DNA of 64,000 nt from Nocardioides campestrisoli (GCF_013624435.2 NZ_CP061768.1:682001-746000); one strand, 5' to 3'; numbered from the stretch's first letter, positions 41,992 to 50,480 are shown. Translations and numbers: made by a program. The notes: generated by a model from the letters alone, not told the origin.

Positions 41992-43142
41992 GCCTGCGCG
42001 GAGCAGTCGCGATCGTCGGTGCCGCGGAGAGCACCGAGCTCGGCAAGGTCCCGCACATGTCGGCGCTCCAGCTGCACGTGGACGCCGCGCTGAACGCGCT
42101 GGCGGACGCCGGGATCTCGCCCTCGGAGGTGGACGGCGTGGCCTGCGCCGGCGAGTCCCCGGTGGACGTCGCCGACTACCTGGGGATCGTCCCGGAGTAC
42201 CTCGACGGCACCAACGTCGGGGGATCCTCGTACATGCTGCACGTGCGGCACGCGATGGCGGCGATCAGCGCCGGGCTCTGCGAGACCGTGCTGGTCACGC
42301 ACGGCGAGTCTGGTCGCTCTCGGGTCGGGATGACCACCTGGCGCCCCGCCCCGCAGTCGGCGATGGCGCAGTTGGAGATGCCCTACGGCCCGATCGGCGC
42401 CCCGGCCCTCTTCCCGATCGGGGTGCGCCGCTACATGGCCGAGTACGGCATGACCGCGGAGCAGCTCGCGATGGTCCCGGTGGTGCAGCGCCAGTGGGCG
42501 GCGATGAACCCGCGGGCCAAGCTGCGCGACCCGATCACGGTGGCCGACGTGCTGGCCTCGCCGGTGATCGCCGACCCCGTGCACCTGCTGCACTGCTGCC
42601 TGGTCACCGACGGCGGCGGCGCGCTGGTGCTGACCTCCGCCGAGCGCGCCCGGTCGATGGACCTGGCCGCCCCGCCGGTCTACGTGCTGGGCGCGGGGGA
42701 GTCGAGCGAGTCGTCGGTGGTGCAGGGCCTGGAGAGCCTCACCTCGTCGCGGGCCATCCGGCTCGGCGGCGAGCGCGCCTTCGCCCAGGCGGGCGTCGGG
42801 CACGGCGAGGTGGACCACCTGATGATCTACGACGCGTTCGCGCACGTGCCGCTCTACGGCCTCGAGGACCTGGGGTTCGTCGGCCGCGGCGAGGCCCCGG
42901 CGTTCGTGGCCGACGGCAACACCGCGCCGGGCGGACGGCTGCCGCTGAACACGAACGGCGGCGGGCTGGCCTACACCCACACCGGCATGTACGGCATGTT
43001 CGCGATCCAGGAGTCGGTGCGCCAGGTGCGCGGCCAGGCGCCGGCGCAGGTCGACGGCGTCGACGTGAGCGTCTGCACCGGGGTCGGTGGGATGTTCATG
43101 AGCTCCGGCACGCTGGTCCTCGGCAGCGAGGCCACCCTCTGA
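41988..43142 (+). CDS. Thiolase-like retro-aldolase (Ltp2 type, no catalytic Cys)
   Basis: A 384-residue thiolase-fold protein. Where thiolases have the nucleophilic Cys, it reads GTNVGGSSYMLHV (Ser80/Ser81), so it cannot do the normal thiolytic reaction. Tyrosines in HLMIYDAFAHVP and GGGLAYTHTGMYGM sit where Ltp2 aldolases place their catalytic Tyr residues. Together with the DUF35 protein encoded just upstream it should form a retro-aldolase acting on a 3-hydroxyacyl-CoA with a tertiary alcohol, releasing a short acyl-CoA and a ketone. It ends the box-D operon and is followed by a strong hairpin. Confidence 0.83.
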   Translation: MSLRGAVAIVGAAESTELGKVPHMSALQLHVDAALNALADAGISPSEVDGVACAGESPVDVADYLGIVPEYLDGTNVGGSSYMLHVRHAMAAISAGLCETVLVTHGESGRSRVGMTTWRPAPQSAMAQLEMPYGPIGAPALFPIGVRRYMAEYGMTAEQLAMVPVVQRQWAAMNPRAKLRDPITVADVLASPVIADPVHLLHCCLVTDGGGALVLTSAERARSMDLAAPPVYVLGAGESSESSVVQGLESLTSSRAIRLGGERAFAQAGVGHGEVDHLMIYDAFAHVPLYGLEDLGFVGRGEAPAFVADGNTAPGGRLPLNTNGGGLAYTHTGMYGMFAIQESVRQVRGQAPAQVDGVDVSVCTGVGGMFMSSGTLVLGSEATL

Positions 43143-43144
43143 CC

Positions 43145-43173
43145 GGTGCCGGCCCGCGATCCGGGCCGGCACC
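43145..43173 (+). terminator. Terminator of the box-D operon
   Basis: GGTGCCGGCCCG-cgatc-CGGGCCGGCACC, a perfect 12-bp stem with a 5-nt loop, 2 bp after the stop codon, followed by TTC. Confidence 0.9.
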
Positions 43174-43189
43174 TTCATGACTAATTGGT

Positions 43190-43203
43190 AGCAAGCGCTT
43201 GAT
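43190..43203. promoter_or_regulatory. KstR2-type operator, box E (perfect)
   Basis: AGCAAGCGCTTGAT matches all fixed positions of AnCAAGnnCTTGnT. It lies 14 bp before the ATG of the monooxygenase gene and touches its ribosome site (AGGAGG). Confidence 0.85.
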
Positions 43204-43217
43204 CTATAGGAGGTCCG

Positions 43218-44978
43218 ATGTCGACCGAACTGCCCCCCCTGCCCCGCGTCACCCTTGAGGGCGGCCTCGAGGAGTTCGGGACCCCGACGGGGCCCGGCCC
43301 GATGGTCGAGTACCTGATCATCGGGGCCGGCGTCTGCGGGATCTACCAGCTCTACCGGCTCCGCGAGCTCGGCCTGCGCACCCTGGTCGTCGACGCGAAC
43401 TCCGACGTCGGGGGCACCTGGTTCAAGAACCGCTACCCGGGCTGCCGGTTCGACTCCGAGTCCTACACCTACCAGTACTCCTTCTCCCCGGAGCTGCTGG
43501 CCGAGTGGGACTGGAAGGAGCGGTTCGCGCCGCAGCCCGAGACGCTGAGCTACCTGCAGCACGTCGCCGACCGGTTCGACCTGCGCCCGCAGATGCTCTT
43601 CGACGCCCGTGTCTCCTCGATGACCTGGGACGAGGCGCGCTGGCAGTGGCGCGTCGTCCTGGCCGACGGCCGCGAGATCACCGCGCGCTTCGTGCTCGGC
43701 GCGATGGGCCTGCTCTCCCAGCCGACCACGCCGAGGCTGCCCGGCGCCGAGCGGTTCAAGGGCGTCGCGGTGCACACCTTCGACTACCCCGAGGACCTCG
43801 ACCTGACCGGCAAGCGGGTCGCCGTGGTCGGGACCGGCGCGAGCGGCGTCCAGGTGGTGGCCGACGTGGCCGACAAGGTGGAGCAGCTCTACGTGCTGCA
43901 GCGCGACGCCAACTGGTGCACCCCCCTGGCCAACGGGCCCATCGACAAGGAGGAGATGGAGGAGCTCCGGTCGCGCTACGACGAGATCTTCGAGTGGTGC
44001 AGCCAGACCCCGGCCGGCTTCATCCACCGGCCGGACCGCCGGCGCAGCACCGAGCTGACCCGCGAGGAGCGGCTGGCGCACTGGGAGAAGCTCTACTGGG
44101 CGCCCGGCGGCGGCCTCTACCTGGGCAACTTCCGTGACTGCGTGATGGAGGAGGAGGCGAACGCCGAGCTCACCGAGTTCGTGGCGGGCAAGATCCGCGA
44201 GCGGGTCAAGGACCCCGAGGTGGCCGAGCTGCTGATCCCCAAGGACCACGGCTTCGGGACCAAGCGGGTGGCCGGCGAGTCGGGCTTCTACGAGGCGTTC
44301 AACCGCGACAACGTCGAGCTCGTCGACCTGATGACCACCCCGATCACCGAGCTCACCGAGGACGCCGTCCGGCTGGGTGGGCCCGAGGGGCCGCGCGACC
44401 TCGAGGTCGACGTGGTCATCTACGCCACCGGTTTCGACGCGGTCACGGGCGCCTTCGACCGGATCGACATCACCGGCGTGGACGGCCGGAGCCTGCGCGA
44501 GCACTGGGCCGAGGGGCCGACCACCACGATCGGCGTGCAGACGGTCGGGTTCCCCAACTTCTACATCCTGGTGGGGCCGCAGTCGGGATCGGCGTCGGCG
44601 AACTTCCCCCGGGGGATCGAGGACGCCGTCAACTGGATGTGCGACGTCGCCCGCTTCACCTCCGAGCGTGGCATCGGCCGGGTCGAGGCGCGTCCCGAGG
44701 CGGAGAAGGAGTGGGTCGAGCACGTGTGGGAGGTCAACTCCCGGATGCTGATGTCGCGGACCAAGTCGTGGTTCAACGGGCACAACATCAACCTCGACCG
44801 GGACGACTCCCCGCGAGCGATGGTCTACCTCGGAGGCGGCCCGCTCTACCGGCGCCGGCTCACCGCGGAGTTCGAGGCCGGGCTGCCGAGCTTCGTGCTC
44901 AGCACCTACGACGAGGCGCCCGAGACGGTGGCAAGGACCGTGACCGAGGCGTGCCTCGCCGGGCGGCCGACCGCCTGA
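43218..44978 (+). CDS. Baeyer-Villiger-type flavin monooxygenase
   Basis: A 586-residue FAD/NADPH monooxygenase that inserts oxygen next to a ketone. First Rossmann motif GAGVCG (36-41), DVGGTWFKNRYPGCRFDSE, then FKGVAVHTFDYPE, which is the Baeyer-Villiger fingerprint FxGxxxHTxxWP with Tyr for Trp, and the second Rossmann GTGASG. IYATGFD and NFYILVGPQSGSASANFPRG also fit cyclohexanone/steroid-type enzymes. It has an N-terminal extension of about 30 residues. It is alone between box E and a strong terminator. A ketone in the ring or side chain of the cluster's substrate is the likely target. Confidence 0.88.
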   Translation: MSTELPPLPRVTLEGGLEEFGTPTGPGPMVEYLIIGAGVCGIYQLYRLRELGLRTLVVDANSDVGGTWFKNRYPGCRFDSESYTYQYSFSPELLAEWDWKERFAPQPETLSYLQHVADRFDLRPQMLFDARVSSMTWDEARWQWRVVLADGREITARFVLGAMGLLSQPTTPRLPGAERFKGVAVHTFDYPEDLDLTGKRVAVVGTGASGVQVVADVADKVEQLYVLQRDANWCTPLANGPIDKEEMEELRSRYDEIFEWCSQTPAGFIHRPDRRRSTELTREERLAHWEKLYWAPGGGLYLGNFRDCVMEEEANAELTEFVAGKIRERVKDPEVAELLIPKDHGFGTKRVAGESGFYEAFNRDNVELVDLMTTPITELTEDAVRLGGPEGPRDLEVDVVIYATGFDAVTGAFDRIDITGVDGRSLREHWAEGPTTTIGVQTVGFPNFYILVGPQSGSASANFPRGIEDAVNWMCDVARFTSERGIGRVEARPEAEKEWVEHVWEVNSRMLMSRTKSWFNGHNINLDRDDSPRAMVYLGGGPLYRRRLTAEFEAGLPSFVLSTYDEAPETVARTVTEACLAGRPTA

Positions 44979-44990
44979 GCGGCCATGACG

Positions 44991-45031
44991 AAGGGCCCCT
45001 GGCCTCCGCTCACGCGGGGCCAGGGGCCCTT
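44991..45031. terminator. Bidirectional terminator between convergent genes
   Basis: AAGGGCCCCTGGCC / GGCCAGGGGCCCTT, a perfect 14-bp stem with a 13-nt loop, followed by TTTCTC on the plus strand and preceded by CGTCATGG-complement on the other. It serves the monooxygenase gene and probably also the leftward MaoC gene. Confidence 0.92.
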
Positions 45032-45068
45032 TCTCGTCGCTGCCCGCAGGAGTGCCGGAGTGCCGGCC

Positions 45069-45554
45069 TCAGGCCCGCGCGGTCTCGCCCTCGGGCAGCA
45101 TGTGGACCAGGGCGGTACGGCGGGCGCGGCAGACCAGCACGCCGTCCTGGTTCAGTCCGCGGTGCTCGAGGGTGACGATGCCCTGGCGCGGCCGCGACGC
45201 GGACTCCCGGCGGGCGATGATCTCGGTCTCGCAGTAGAGGGTGTCCCCGATGAAGACCGGAGCGGGGAAGGCGATCTCCTCGAAGCCGAGGTTGGCGATC
45301 GTCGTCTTCTGGGTCAGGTCCGGCACGCCGATCGAGCAGACGATGCTCATCGTGAGCAGGCTGTTGACCAGGCGCTGGCCGAACTCCGACTCCGCCGACC
45401 GGACCGCGTCCAGGTGCAGGGACTGCTGGTTCTGGACCATCAGGCAGAACAGCGAGTTGTCGGACTCGCCGATGGTGCGCCCGGGCTCGTGCTTGAAGAC
45501 GTCTCCGGGCACCATCTCCTCGTAGTAGCGGCCGCGGGGGACGTGGACGGTCAT
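45069..45554 (-). CDS. MaoC-like single-hotdog dehydratase/hydratase
   Basis: A 161-residue hotdog protein with YYEEMVPGDVFKHEPGRTIG, ESDNSLFCLMVQNQQSLHLD (in place of the usual D-x-x-x-N-x-x-H-x-D) and FPAPVFIGDTLYCETEI. It resembles the mesaconyl-CoA hydratase / beta-methylmalyl-CoA dehydratase group, so a branched dicarboxyl-CoA substrate is possible. ATG 45554 overlaps the stop of the CoA-transferase-like gene (ATGA). The pair is transcribed leftward, away from the Liv operon. Confidence 0.83.
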   Translation of the reverse strand: MTVHVPRGRYYEEMVPGDVFKHEPGRTIGESDNSLFCLMVQNQQSLHLDAVRSAESEFGQRLVNSLLTMSIVCSIGVPDLTQKTTIANLGFEEIAFPAPVFIGDTLYCETEIIARRESASRPRQGIVTLEHRGLNQDGVLVCRARRTALVHMLPEGETARA

Positions 45555-46828
45555 GCGATCTCCTTGTGGGTGTGTCCGGGCTCGCGGAGCGCGGCCCGGT
45601 GGTCGGGGTGGGCGATCTCGACGAGCGCCTCGGCGCGCTCGGGCTCGGAGAGGCCCCGCAGGTCCGCGACGCCGTACTCGGTGACGACGACGTCGACGGT
45701 GTGCCGGGGCAGCGTGACCACGTCGGCGCCCAGGCGCCGGACGATCCGGCTGTGCCGCCCGTCCGGTCCGGCCGCGGCCACGGCGACCACGGTCAGGCCG
45801 CCCACGGAGGCGAAGCCGGACTCGACGAAGTCCATGCTGCCGCCGACCCCCGAGATTTGGCGGGGGCCGACCATCTCGGAGTTCACCTGGCCGAGCAGGT
45901 CGACCTCGACCGCGCCGTTGATCGAGACCAGTCGGTCCAGCGAGCCGAGCGAGCGGGGCGAGTGCGAGACCGTGCTCTCCCGGAGCACGATGGCCGGGTT
46001 GTCGTGCGCCCGCTCCATCAGCAGCCGGGTGCCCATCAGCTCGGCGGCGAGCACGGCCGGGGCCGGGTCCAGGTCGGTCACCGAGAGCACGCCGCGGTCG
46101 AACAGGTCGACCATGGCGTCGTTGGCCATCCCGACGATCCGCACGCCACGCAGACCGCTGTCCCCGAGCGCGGCGGTCACGGACTCGGGCACCGAGCCGA
46201 TGCCGAGCTGGAGCACCGGGCGGTCGGGGAGCAGCGGGAGGATGTGGGCGGCCACCCGGTCGCTCTGCTCGTCGCGCACGGCGCTGGGGAAGGTGCAGGG
46301 GGGCGTCGTGGCGTCCACCAGGGCGTCGAGCTGGCTGACGTGCAGCATCGAGTCGCCGGTCGTCCGGGGCACCAGGGGGTCGACCTCGGCCAGGACCACG
46401 GAGGCGCGCCGTACGGCGTGCCGCACGTAGCTGGCCGACGGGCCGAGCGAGCAGTAGCCGTGGCGGTCCGGCGGGGAGACCCGGACGAAGGCCGCGTCGG
46501 TGCGCCAGGTGTCCAGCAGGCCGGGCACCGCGGAGGCGCGGGCCGGCACGTACTCGACCTGTCCGGGCGCCAGCGCCTTGCGCGCCGGCCCGTAGGGGTG
46601 CCAGGTCACGTGCCGCAGGTGCCCCTCGGCGGCGGCCGCCAGGAACGGGTAGGTGCCCAGCTGGAGGCCGGAGTAGAGCGTGGGGGAGCCCAGCAGGTCG
46701 GCACGGTCGGCGAGCGCCGTCAGCAGGGTCTCGGGCGTGCCGCACCCGGGGGCGGCGACGATCCGGGCCCCCGGCGGGAGAAGGTCCATCGCGGCCTCGA
46801 TCGGCAGCGTCCGCAGCATGGGTCGCAC
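45551..46828 (-). CDS. Acetyl-CoA hydrolase / CoA-transferase family protein
   Basis: A 425-residue protein of the Cat/4-hydroxybutyrate CoA-transferase family. N-terminal half: ARIVAAPGCGTPETLLTAL and FVRVSPPDRHGYCSLGPSAS; C-terminal half: LQLGIGSVPESVTAALGD, SGVGGSMDFVESGFASVGG, VVTEYGVADLRGLS. These are clear family marks. The place of the catalytic Glu motif (EMFSDG in the family) reads GMANDA, with Gly at the Glu position by my alignment, so the usual glutamyl-CoA mechanism may be lost or moved. GTG 46828 has GGAGA 5 nt upstream. The partner is the MaoC-like hydratase. Likely role: moving or removing CoA in the pathway. Confidence 0.82.
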   Translation of the reverse strand: MRPMLRTLPIEAAMDLLPPGARIVAAPGCGTPETLLTALADRADLLGSPTLYSGLQLGTYPFLAAAAEGHLRHVTWHPYGPARKALAPGQVEYVPARASAVPGLLDTWRTDAAFVRVSPPDRHGYCSLGPSASYVRHAVRRASVVLAEVDPLVPRTTGDSMLHVSQLDALVDATTPPCTFPSAVRDEQSDRVAAHILPLLPDRPVLQLGIGSVPESVTAALGDSGLRGVRIVGMANDAMVDLFDRGVLSVTDLDPAPAVLAAELMGTRLLMERAHDNPAIVLRESTVSHSPRSLGSLDRLVSINGAVEVDLLGQVNSEMVGPRQISGVGGSMDFVESGFASVGGLTVVAVAAAGPDGRHSRIVRRLGADVVTLPRHTVDVVVTEYGVADLRGLSEPERAEALVEIAHPDHRAALREPGHTHKEIA

Positions 46829-46953
46829 TGGTCTCTCCAGGTGTCTCGGGAGGTTCTCGGGATGGTTCTCGGGACCGGACGAGGGCGTGACGGATCACCG
46901 CCGCGGGGAGGGCTGGGGCGGTGACGTTCTCGGCAGGATTTCGCCCGATCGGC

Positions 46954-46983
46954 TTGACGGACCCATTGTGACCCGGCTAACTT
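46954..46983 (+). promoter_or_regulatory. Promoter of the Liv operon
   Basis: TTGACG (46954-46959), 18-bp spacer, TAACTT (46978-46983). The expected transcript start near 46990 falls in the following KstR2-type operator. Confidence 0.6.
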
Positions 46984-46987
46984 CCAG

Positions 46988-47007
46988 AATCAAGCGAGCG
47001 CTTGATT
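46988..47007. promoter_or_regulatory. KstR2-type operator, box F (extended palindrome)
   Basis: AATCAAGCGAGCGCTTGATT is a perfect 8-bp inverted repeat with a 4-bp centre. Within it AGCGAGCGCTTGAT (46993-47006) fits AnCAAGnnCTTGnT with one mismatch. It covers the start of the Liv transcript. Confidence 0.75.
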
Positions 47008-47034
47008 GATCGCTCGAAGATCTGTGAGGTGACT

Positions 47035-47922
47035 GTGGAACTGTTGGCACAGCAGCTGGTCAACGGCGTGGCCCTGGGGGCGGTGTACGCCCTCTTCGCC
47101 GTCGGCTTCGCGCTGATCCTGGCGCGCATGGGCATCCTGAACGTGGCCCACGGCACCTTCGCCACGTGGGGTGTGCTCGCGTCGTACTGGCTGATCACGG
47201 AGTCCGGCCTGGGCTTCTGGGCGGCCGCCCTGCTCGGCATCCTGTTCGCGGGCCTGATCGGCGTGACCGCCGACCTGGTGGCCTTCGGGCCGCTGCGCAA
47301 GCGCAACGCCGGGCACTACGCCCCGATCATCGCGAGCATCGGCATCTGGATCTGCCTGCTCACCCTGGCCGAGGGCTTCAGCGGTCCGTCCGCGGTGAGC
47401 TACCCGGCCGACGAGGTGCCCTCGACCCCGCTGGAGATCGGCGGCCTGCTGGTCCTGCCGGCCCACCTGATGGCGGTCGTCGCCCTGGTGGTCGTGGTCT
47501 GGGGAGTGCACCACCTGCTCAACCGGACCCGGTTCGGCTCCGCGGTGCGCGCGGTCTCCGCCGATGCGCGGTCCGCCGCGATCGTCGGGGTCAACGCCCG
47601 CACCACCCTGCTGGTGGTCGCCTTCCTGGCGGCGGCGATCGCCGGGCTCGCCGGCGTGCTCGCCGCGCTGGCCGACAACAACGTCTCCTTCAACCTCGGC
47701 GAGGGGCTGCTGCTCAAGGGCTTCGCCGCCGTCGTGGTCGGCGGGTACGGCGACATCCGGGGCGCGGCGCTGTGCGGCGTGGCCATCGGCGTGCTGGAGG
47801 TCCTGAGCTCCCAGTACATCTCCTCGGGCTTCCGCGACGCGATCACGTTCGGCGTGCTCCTGGCCGTCCTGGTCGTCCGCCCCCAGGGGCTGTTCGGCGA
47901 GCGACAGCTCGTCCGGGCATGA
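47035..47922 (+). CDS. livH: Liv-type ABC permease (LivH)
   Basis: A 295-residue permease with about eight spans, of the branched-chain-amino-acid family: VNGVALGAVYALFAVGFALI, LNVAHGTFATWGVLA, LNRTRFGSAVRAVSADARSA (the EAA-like coupling loop region) and LLLKGFAAVVVGGYGDIRGA. I choose GTG 47035, with GAGGTGA upstream and the usual LivH N-terminus (VELLAQQLVNG); a TTG at 47002 inside the operator is not credible. It heads the transporter operon. In such degradation clusters Liv-type importers often carry aromatic or alicyclic acids and not amino acids. Confidence 0.9.
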   Translation: MELLAQQLVNGVALGAVYALFAVGFALILARMGILNVAHGTFATWGVLASYWLITESGLGFWAAALLGILFAGLIGVTADLVAFGPLRKRNAGHYAPIIASIGIWICLLTLAEGFSGPSAVSYPADEVPSTPLEIGGLLVLPAHLMAVVALVVVVWGVHHLLNRTRFGSAVRAVSADARSAAIVGVNARTTLLVVAFLAAAIAGLAGVLAALADNNVSFNLGEGLLLKGFAAVVVGGYGDIRGAALCGVAIGVLEVLSSQYISSGFRDAITFGVLLAVLVVRPQGLFGERQLVRA

Positions 47923-47956
47923 GCTCCCCCCGACCTCAGGAACGAGAGGCACACCT

Positions 47957-48877
47957 GTGAGCACCACCGCTTGGATCACCACCCTGCAGTTCGCCGGGGT
48001 GAACGCCATCTTCGCGCTCAGCATCTACGCGTCCCTGTGGACCGGGGTGCTCAGCCTGGCACCGGTCTTCTTCGGCGCCGTGAGCGCCTTCACCATGGGC
48101 TACCTGGCCGGCGTCTTCGGCTTCTCGCCCGTCGTCGGGCTGCTGATCGGCCTGGCGGTGGGCGCCGCCCTGGGCGTCGTCACGGCTGGCCTGGTGCTGC
48201 GGCTCGACAGCCACTACCTGGCCATGGCCACCATCGCGATGGTGCTCATCGGCCGGGTGCTGATCCTCAACCTCCCCGACTACACCGGCGGCGCGGCCGG
48301 CACCCTGGTGCCGGGCGAGCTCGGCACCTGGGTCTGGCTGGCCGTCACCCTGGGCCTCTCGGCCTGGGTGGTGGCCAGGCTCGCCGGCTCCCGGTTCGGG
48401 CTGGCCGCCGACGCGGTCCGCGAGGACGAGGCGGTGGCCCAGACCCTGGCGATCAACCCGCGCCGGATCCAGCTGGTCGGCTTCGTCATCTCCGGCGCCC
48501 TGGCGGGCGTGGCCGGCGTGATGCAGGCCAGCTTCCTGCAGTACATCGGGCCGGACACCTTCTACACCCACCTCGGCTTCGTCACCCTGGCCGCCGTGGT
48601 CCTCGGCGGCGCCTTCCACTGGGCCGGACCGATCGTGGGCGCGGTGGTCTTCACGATCCTGCCCGAGCTGCTGCGCCAGCCGATGGGCGAGTACGACTCG
48701 CTGGTCACCGGGATCCTTCTCGTCGTCATCATCATCTACGTCCCGCGCGGCCTGGTCGACCTGCGTCGCCTGCGCCTGCTGCGACGTGGCCCCCGTGGGG
48801 CGGACGCCGACGGTCCAGGTGCCAGCACCCCGGCGGGGACGGTCCCCGCAGGCGCGGAGCCGGAGGGAGTGCGATGA
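47957..48877 (+). CDS. livM: Liv-type ABC permease (LivM)
   Basis: A 306-residue permease: FAGVNAIFALSIYASLWTGV, GVLSLAPVFFGAVSAFTMG, HYLAMATIAMVLI (the conserved Y-L/F-A-M/V-x-T core), SRFGLAADAVREDEAVAQTL (coupling loop with GRAxxAIRE-like form) and LAAVVLGGAFHWAGPIVGAV. The C-terminal 30 residues are Arg- and Gly/Pro-rich. It pairs with LivH. Its stop overlaps the LivG start (ATGA). Confidence 0.9.
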   Translation: MSTTAWITTLQFAGVNAIFALSIYASLWTGVLSLAPVFFGAVSAFTMGYLAGVFGFSPVVGLLIGLAVGAALGVVTAGLVLRLDSHYLAMATIAMVLIGRVLILNLPDYTGGAAGTLVPGELGTWVWLAVTLGLSAWVVARLAGSRFGLAADAVREDEAVAQTLAINPRRIQLVGFVISGALAGVAGVMQASFLQYIGPDTFYTHLGFVTLAAVVLGGAFHWAGPIVGAVVFTILPELLRQPMGEYDSLVTGILLVVIIIYVPRGLVDLRRLRLLRRGPRGADADGPGASTPAGTVPAGAEPEGVR

Positions 48878-49737
48878 GCAGCCAGCCGCAGGAGCAGGGA
48901 GTCGTGGTGGCGCCGGAGCGCCCGGCCGCGGTCGAGATCGTCCACCTGGACAAGTCGTTCGGTGGGCTGGCCGCGGTGGCCGACGTGAGCATGCGGGTCC
49001 CCGAGGCCAGCATCTACGGGATCCTCGGCCCCAACGGCGCGGGCAAGACCACCGTGCTCAACATGGTCAGCGGGTTCATCCGGCCCGACTCGGGGTCCAT
49101 CACCGTGCACGGCAAGGACGTCACCAGCCTGGCGCCGTACCGGATCGCCCGCGAGGGCGTTGCCCGGACCTACCAGAACATCCGGCTCTTCCCGGGGCTC
49201 ACCGTCCTGGAGACGGTGGTCGCCGGGGCCTACGGGCAGCGCTCGAGCACCCTGCTGGGCTCGCTCCTGCTGAGCCCGGCGGAGCGCCGCGAGCGGCGCG
49301 AGTGCCGCGACCGGGCCGCGGAGCTGCTGGAGCGGGTCGGCGTCACCGCCGACCACGGCACGCTGGCCGAGACGCTCTCCTACGGCGACCAGCGGCGGGT
49401 TGAGATCGCCCGCGCGCTGGCCACGAACCCCCGGGTGCTGCTGCTCGACGAGCCGACGGCCGGGATGAACGACGTCGAGTCCGAGGCGGTGGGCCAGCTG
49501 ATGCTGAGCCTGCGCGACTCGGGTCTGACGCTGATCCTGATCGAGCACAACATGCGCTTGGTCGAGGAGTTCTGCGAGGAGGTGTCGGTGATGAGCTCCG
49601 GCGCCATCCTCGCGCAGGGTGCGCCCACGTGGTGCCTGGAGCAGGACGATGTGAAGGAGGCCTATTTTGGCAAGCGATCCGATGCTGCACGTATCGCGAC
49701 TCTGCGCCGCGCACGGCGCGGTCCAGGCGGTTCGTGA
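48874..49737 (+). CDS. livG: Liv-type ABC ATPase (LivG)
   Basis: A 287-residue ATPase: Walker A GPNGAGKTT, GVARTYQNIRLFPGLTVLE (Q-loop with the LivG-type RTFQ/YQN), signature LSYGDQRRVEIARALA, Walker B LLLDEPTAGMN and switch LIEHNM. The family usually ends near EAYFG; here the frame continues with KRSDAARIATLRRARRGPGG and overlaps the next gene by 71 bp. That tail looks like coding gained by loss of the normal stop codon. Confidence 0.92.
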   Translation: MSSQPQEQGVVVAPERPAAVEIVHLDKSFGGLAAVADVSMRVPEASIYGILGPNGAGKTTVLNMVSGFIRPDSGSITVHGKDVTSLAPYRIAREGVARTYQNIRLFPGLTVLETVVAGAYGQRSSTLLGSLLLSPAERRERRECRDRAAELLERVGVTADHGTLAETLSYGDQRRVEIARALATNPRVLLLDEPTAGMNDVESEAVGQLMLSLRDSGLTLILIEHNMRLVEEFCEEVSVMSSGAILAQGAPTWCLEQDDVKEAYFGKRSDAARIATLRRARRGPGGS

Positions 49738-50386
49738 CGTCGACCTGGAGGTCGGTGCGGGGTCGCTGGTCGCCCTGATCGGCTCCAACGGCGCGGGCAA
49801 GACGACGACGCTCAACTCGATCGCCGGTCTGCACAAGCCCTCCTCGGGCAGCGTGCTGGTCGGCGGCCGGGACATCACCGGGTGGCCCTGCCACAAGGTG
49901 GTGCGGGGCGGGGTGGCGCTGGTGGCCGAGGGCCGCCGGGTCGCGCCGCCGCTCACGGTGATGGAGAACCTCCGGCTGGCCGCAGCCAGCCGGCGAAGCG
50001 ACCGGCGGGAGTTCGAGGCCGAGCTGGAGCGGGTCTTCGACCTGTTCCCGCGGCTCGCGGACCGCAAGGACCAGTACGCCGCGCTGATGAGCGGCGGCGA
50101 GCAGCAGATGCTCGCCTTCGGTCGGGCGCTGATGACCAAGCCGGCCGTGCTGCTGCTCGACGAGCCGTCGATGGGCCTGGCCCCCTCGATCGTCGACATC
50201 CTCTTCGACTCGATCACCACGCTGCACGAGTCCGGGGCGACGATCCTGCTGGTCGAGCAGAACGCCGAGCTGGCCCTGGCGGTCAGCGACCGGGTCTACG
50301 TGATGCAGCGCGGCCAGATCGTCGCGACCGGCACCCCCGAGCAGGTCCGCGAGCGCTCCGAGGTGATGAGCGCCCTCTTCGGGTGA
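49667..50386 (+). CDS. livF: Liv-type ABC ATPase (LivF)
   Basis: A 239-residue ATPase: CAAHGAVQAVRDVDLEVGAG, Walker A GSNGAGKTT, VALVAEGRRVAPPLTVMENL (LivF-type), signature MSGGEQQMLAFGRALM, Walker B LLLDEPSMGLAPSIVD and LVEQNAELAL. I choose the TTG at 49667 because GAAGGAGG is 6 nt upstream; ATG 49682 has no ribosome site at proper distance. The start lies 71 bp inside livG. It completes the LivHMGF set. Confidence 0.9.
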   Translation: MASDPMLHVSRLCAAHGAVQAVRDVDLEVGAGSLVALIGSNGAGKTTTLNSIAGLHKPSSGSVLVGGRDITGWPCHKVVRGGVALVAEGRRVAPPLTVMENLRLAAASRRSDRREFEAELERVFDLFPRLADRKDQYAALMSGGEQQMLAFGRALMTKPAVLLLDEPSMGLAPSIVDILFDSITTLHESGATILLVEQNAELALAVSDRVYVMQRGQIVATGTPEQVRERSEVMSALFG

Positions 50387-50480
50387 CCGACCGCCACCCG
50401 CCCAACCCATGCCGCCCAGGCGCCGTCCGGGCGGCCCCGACGAGACGGGTCGCTGGAGCGACCCCTGTGAACGGAGAGAG

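Noticed and set aside
47002..47034. TTG start of livH inside box F
   Set aside because: It lies in the operator, has no ribosome site, and adds residues not found in LivH.
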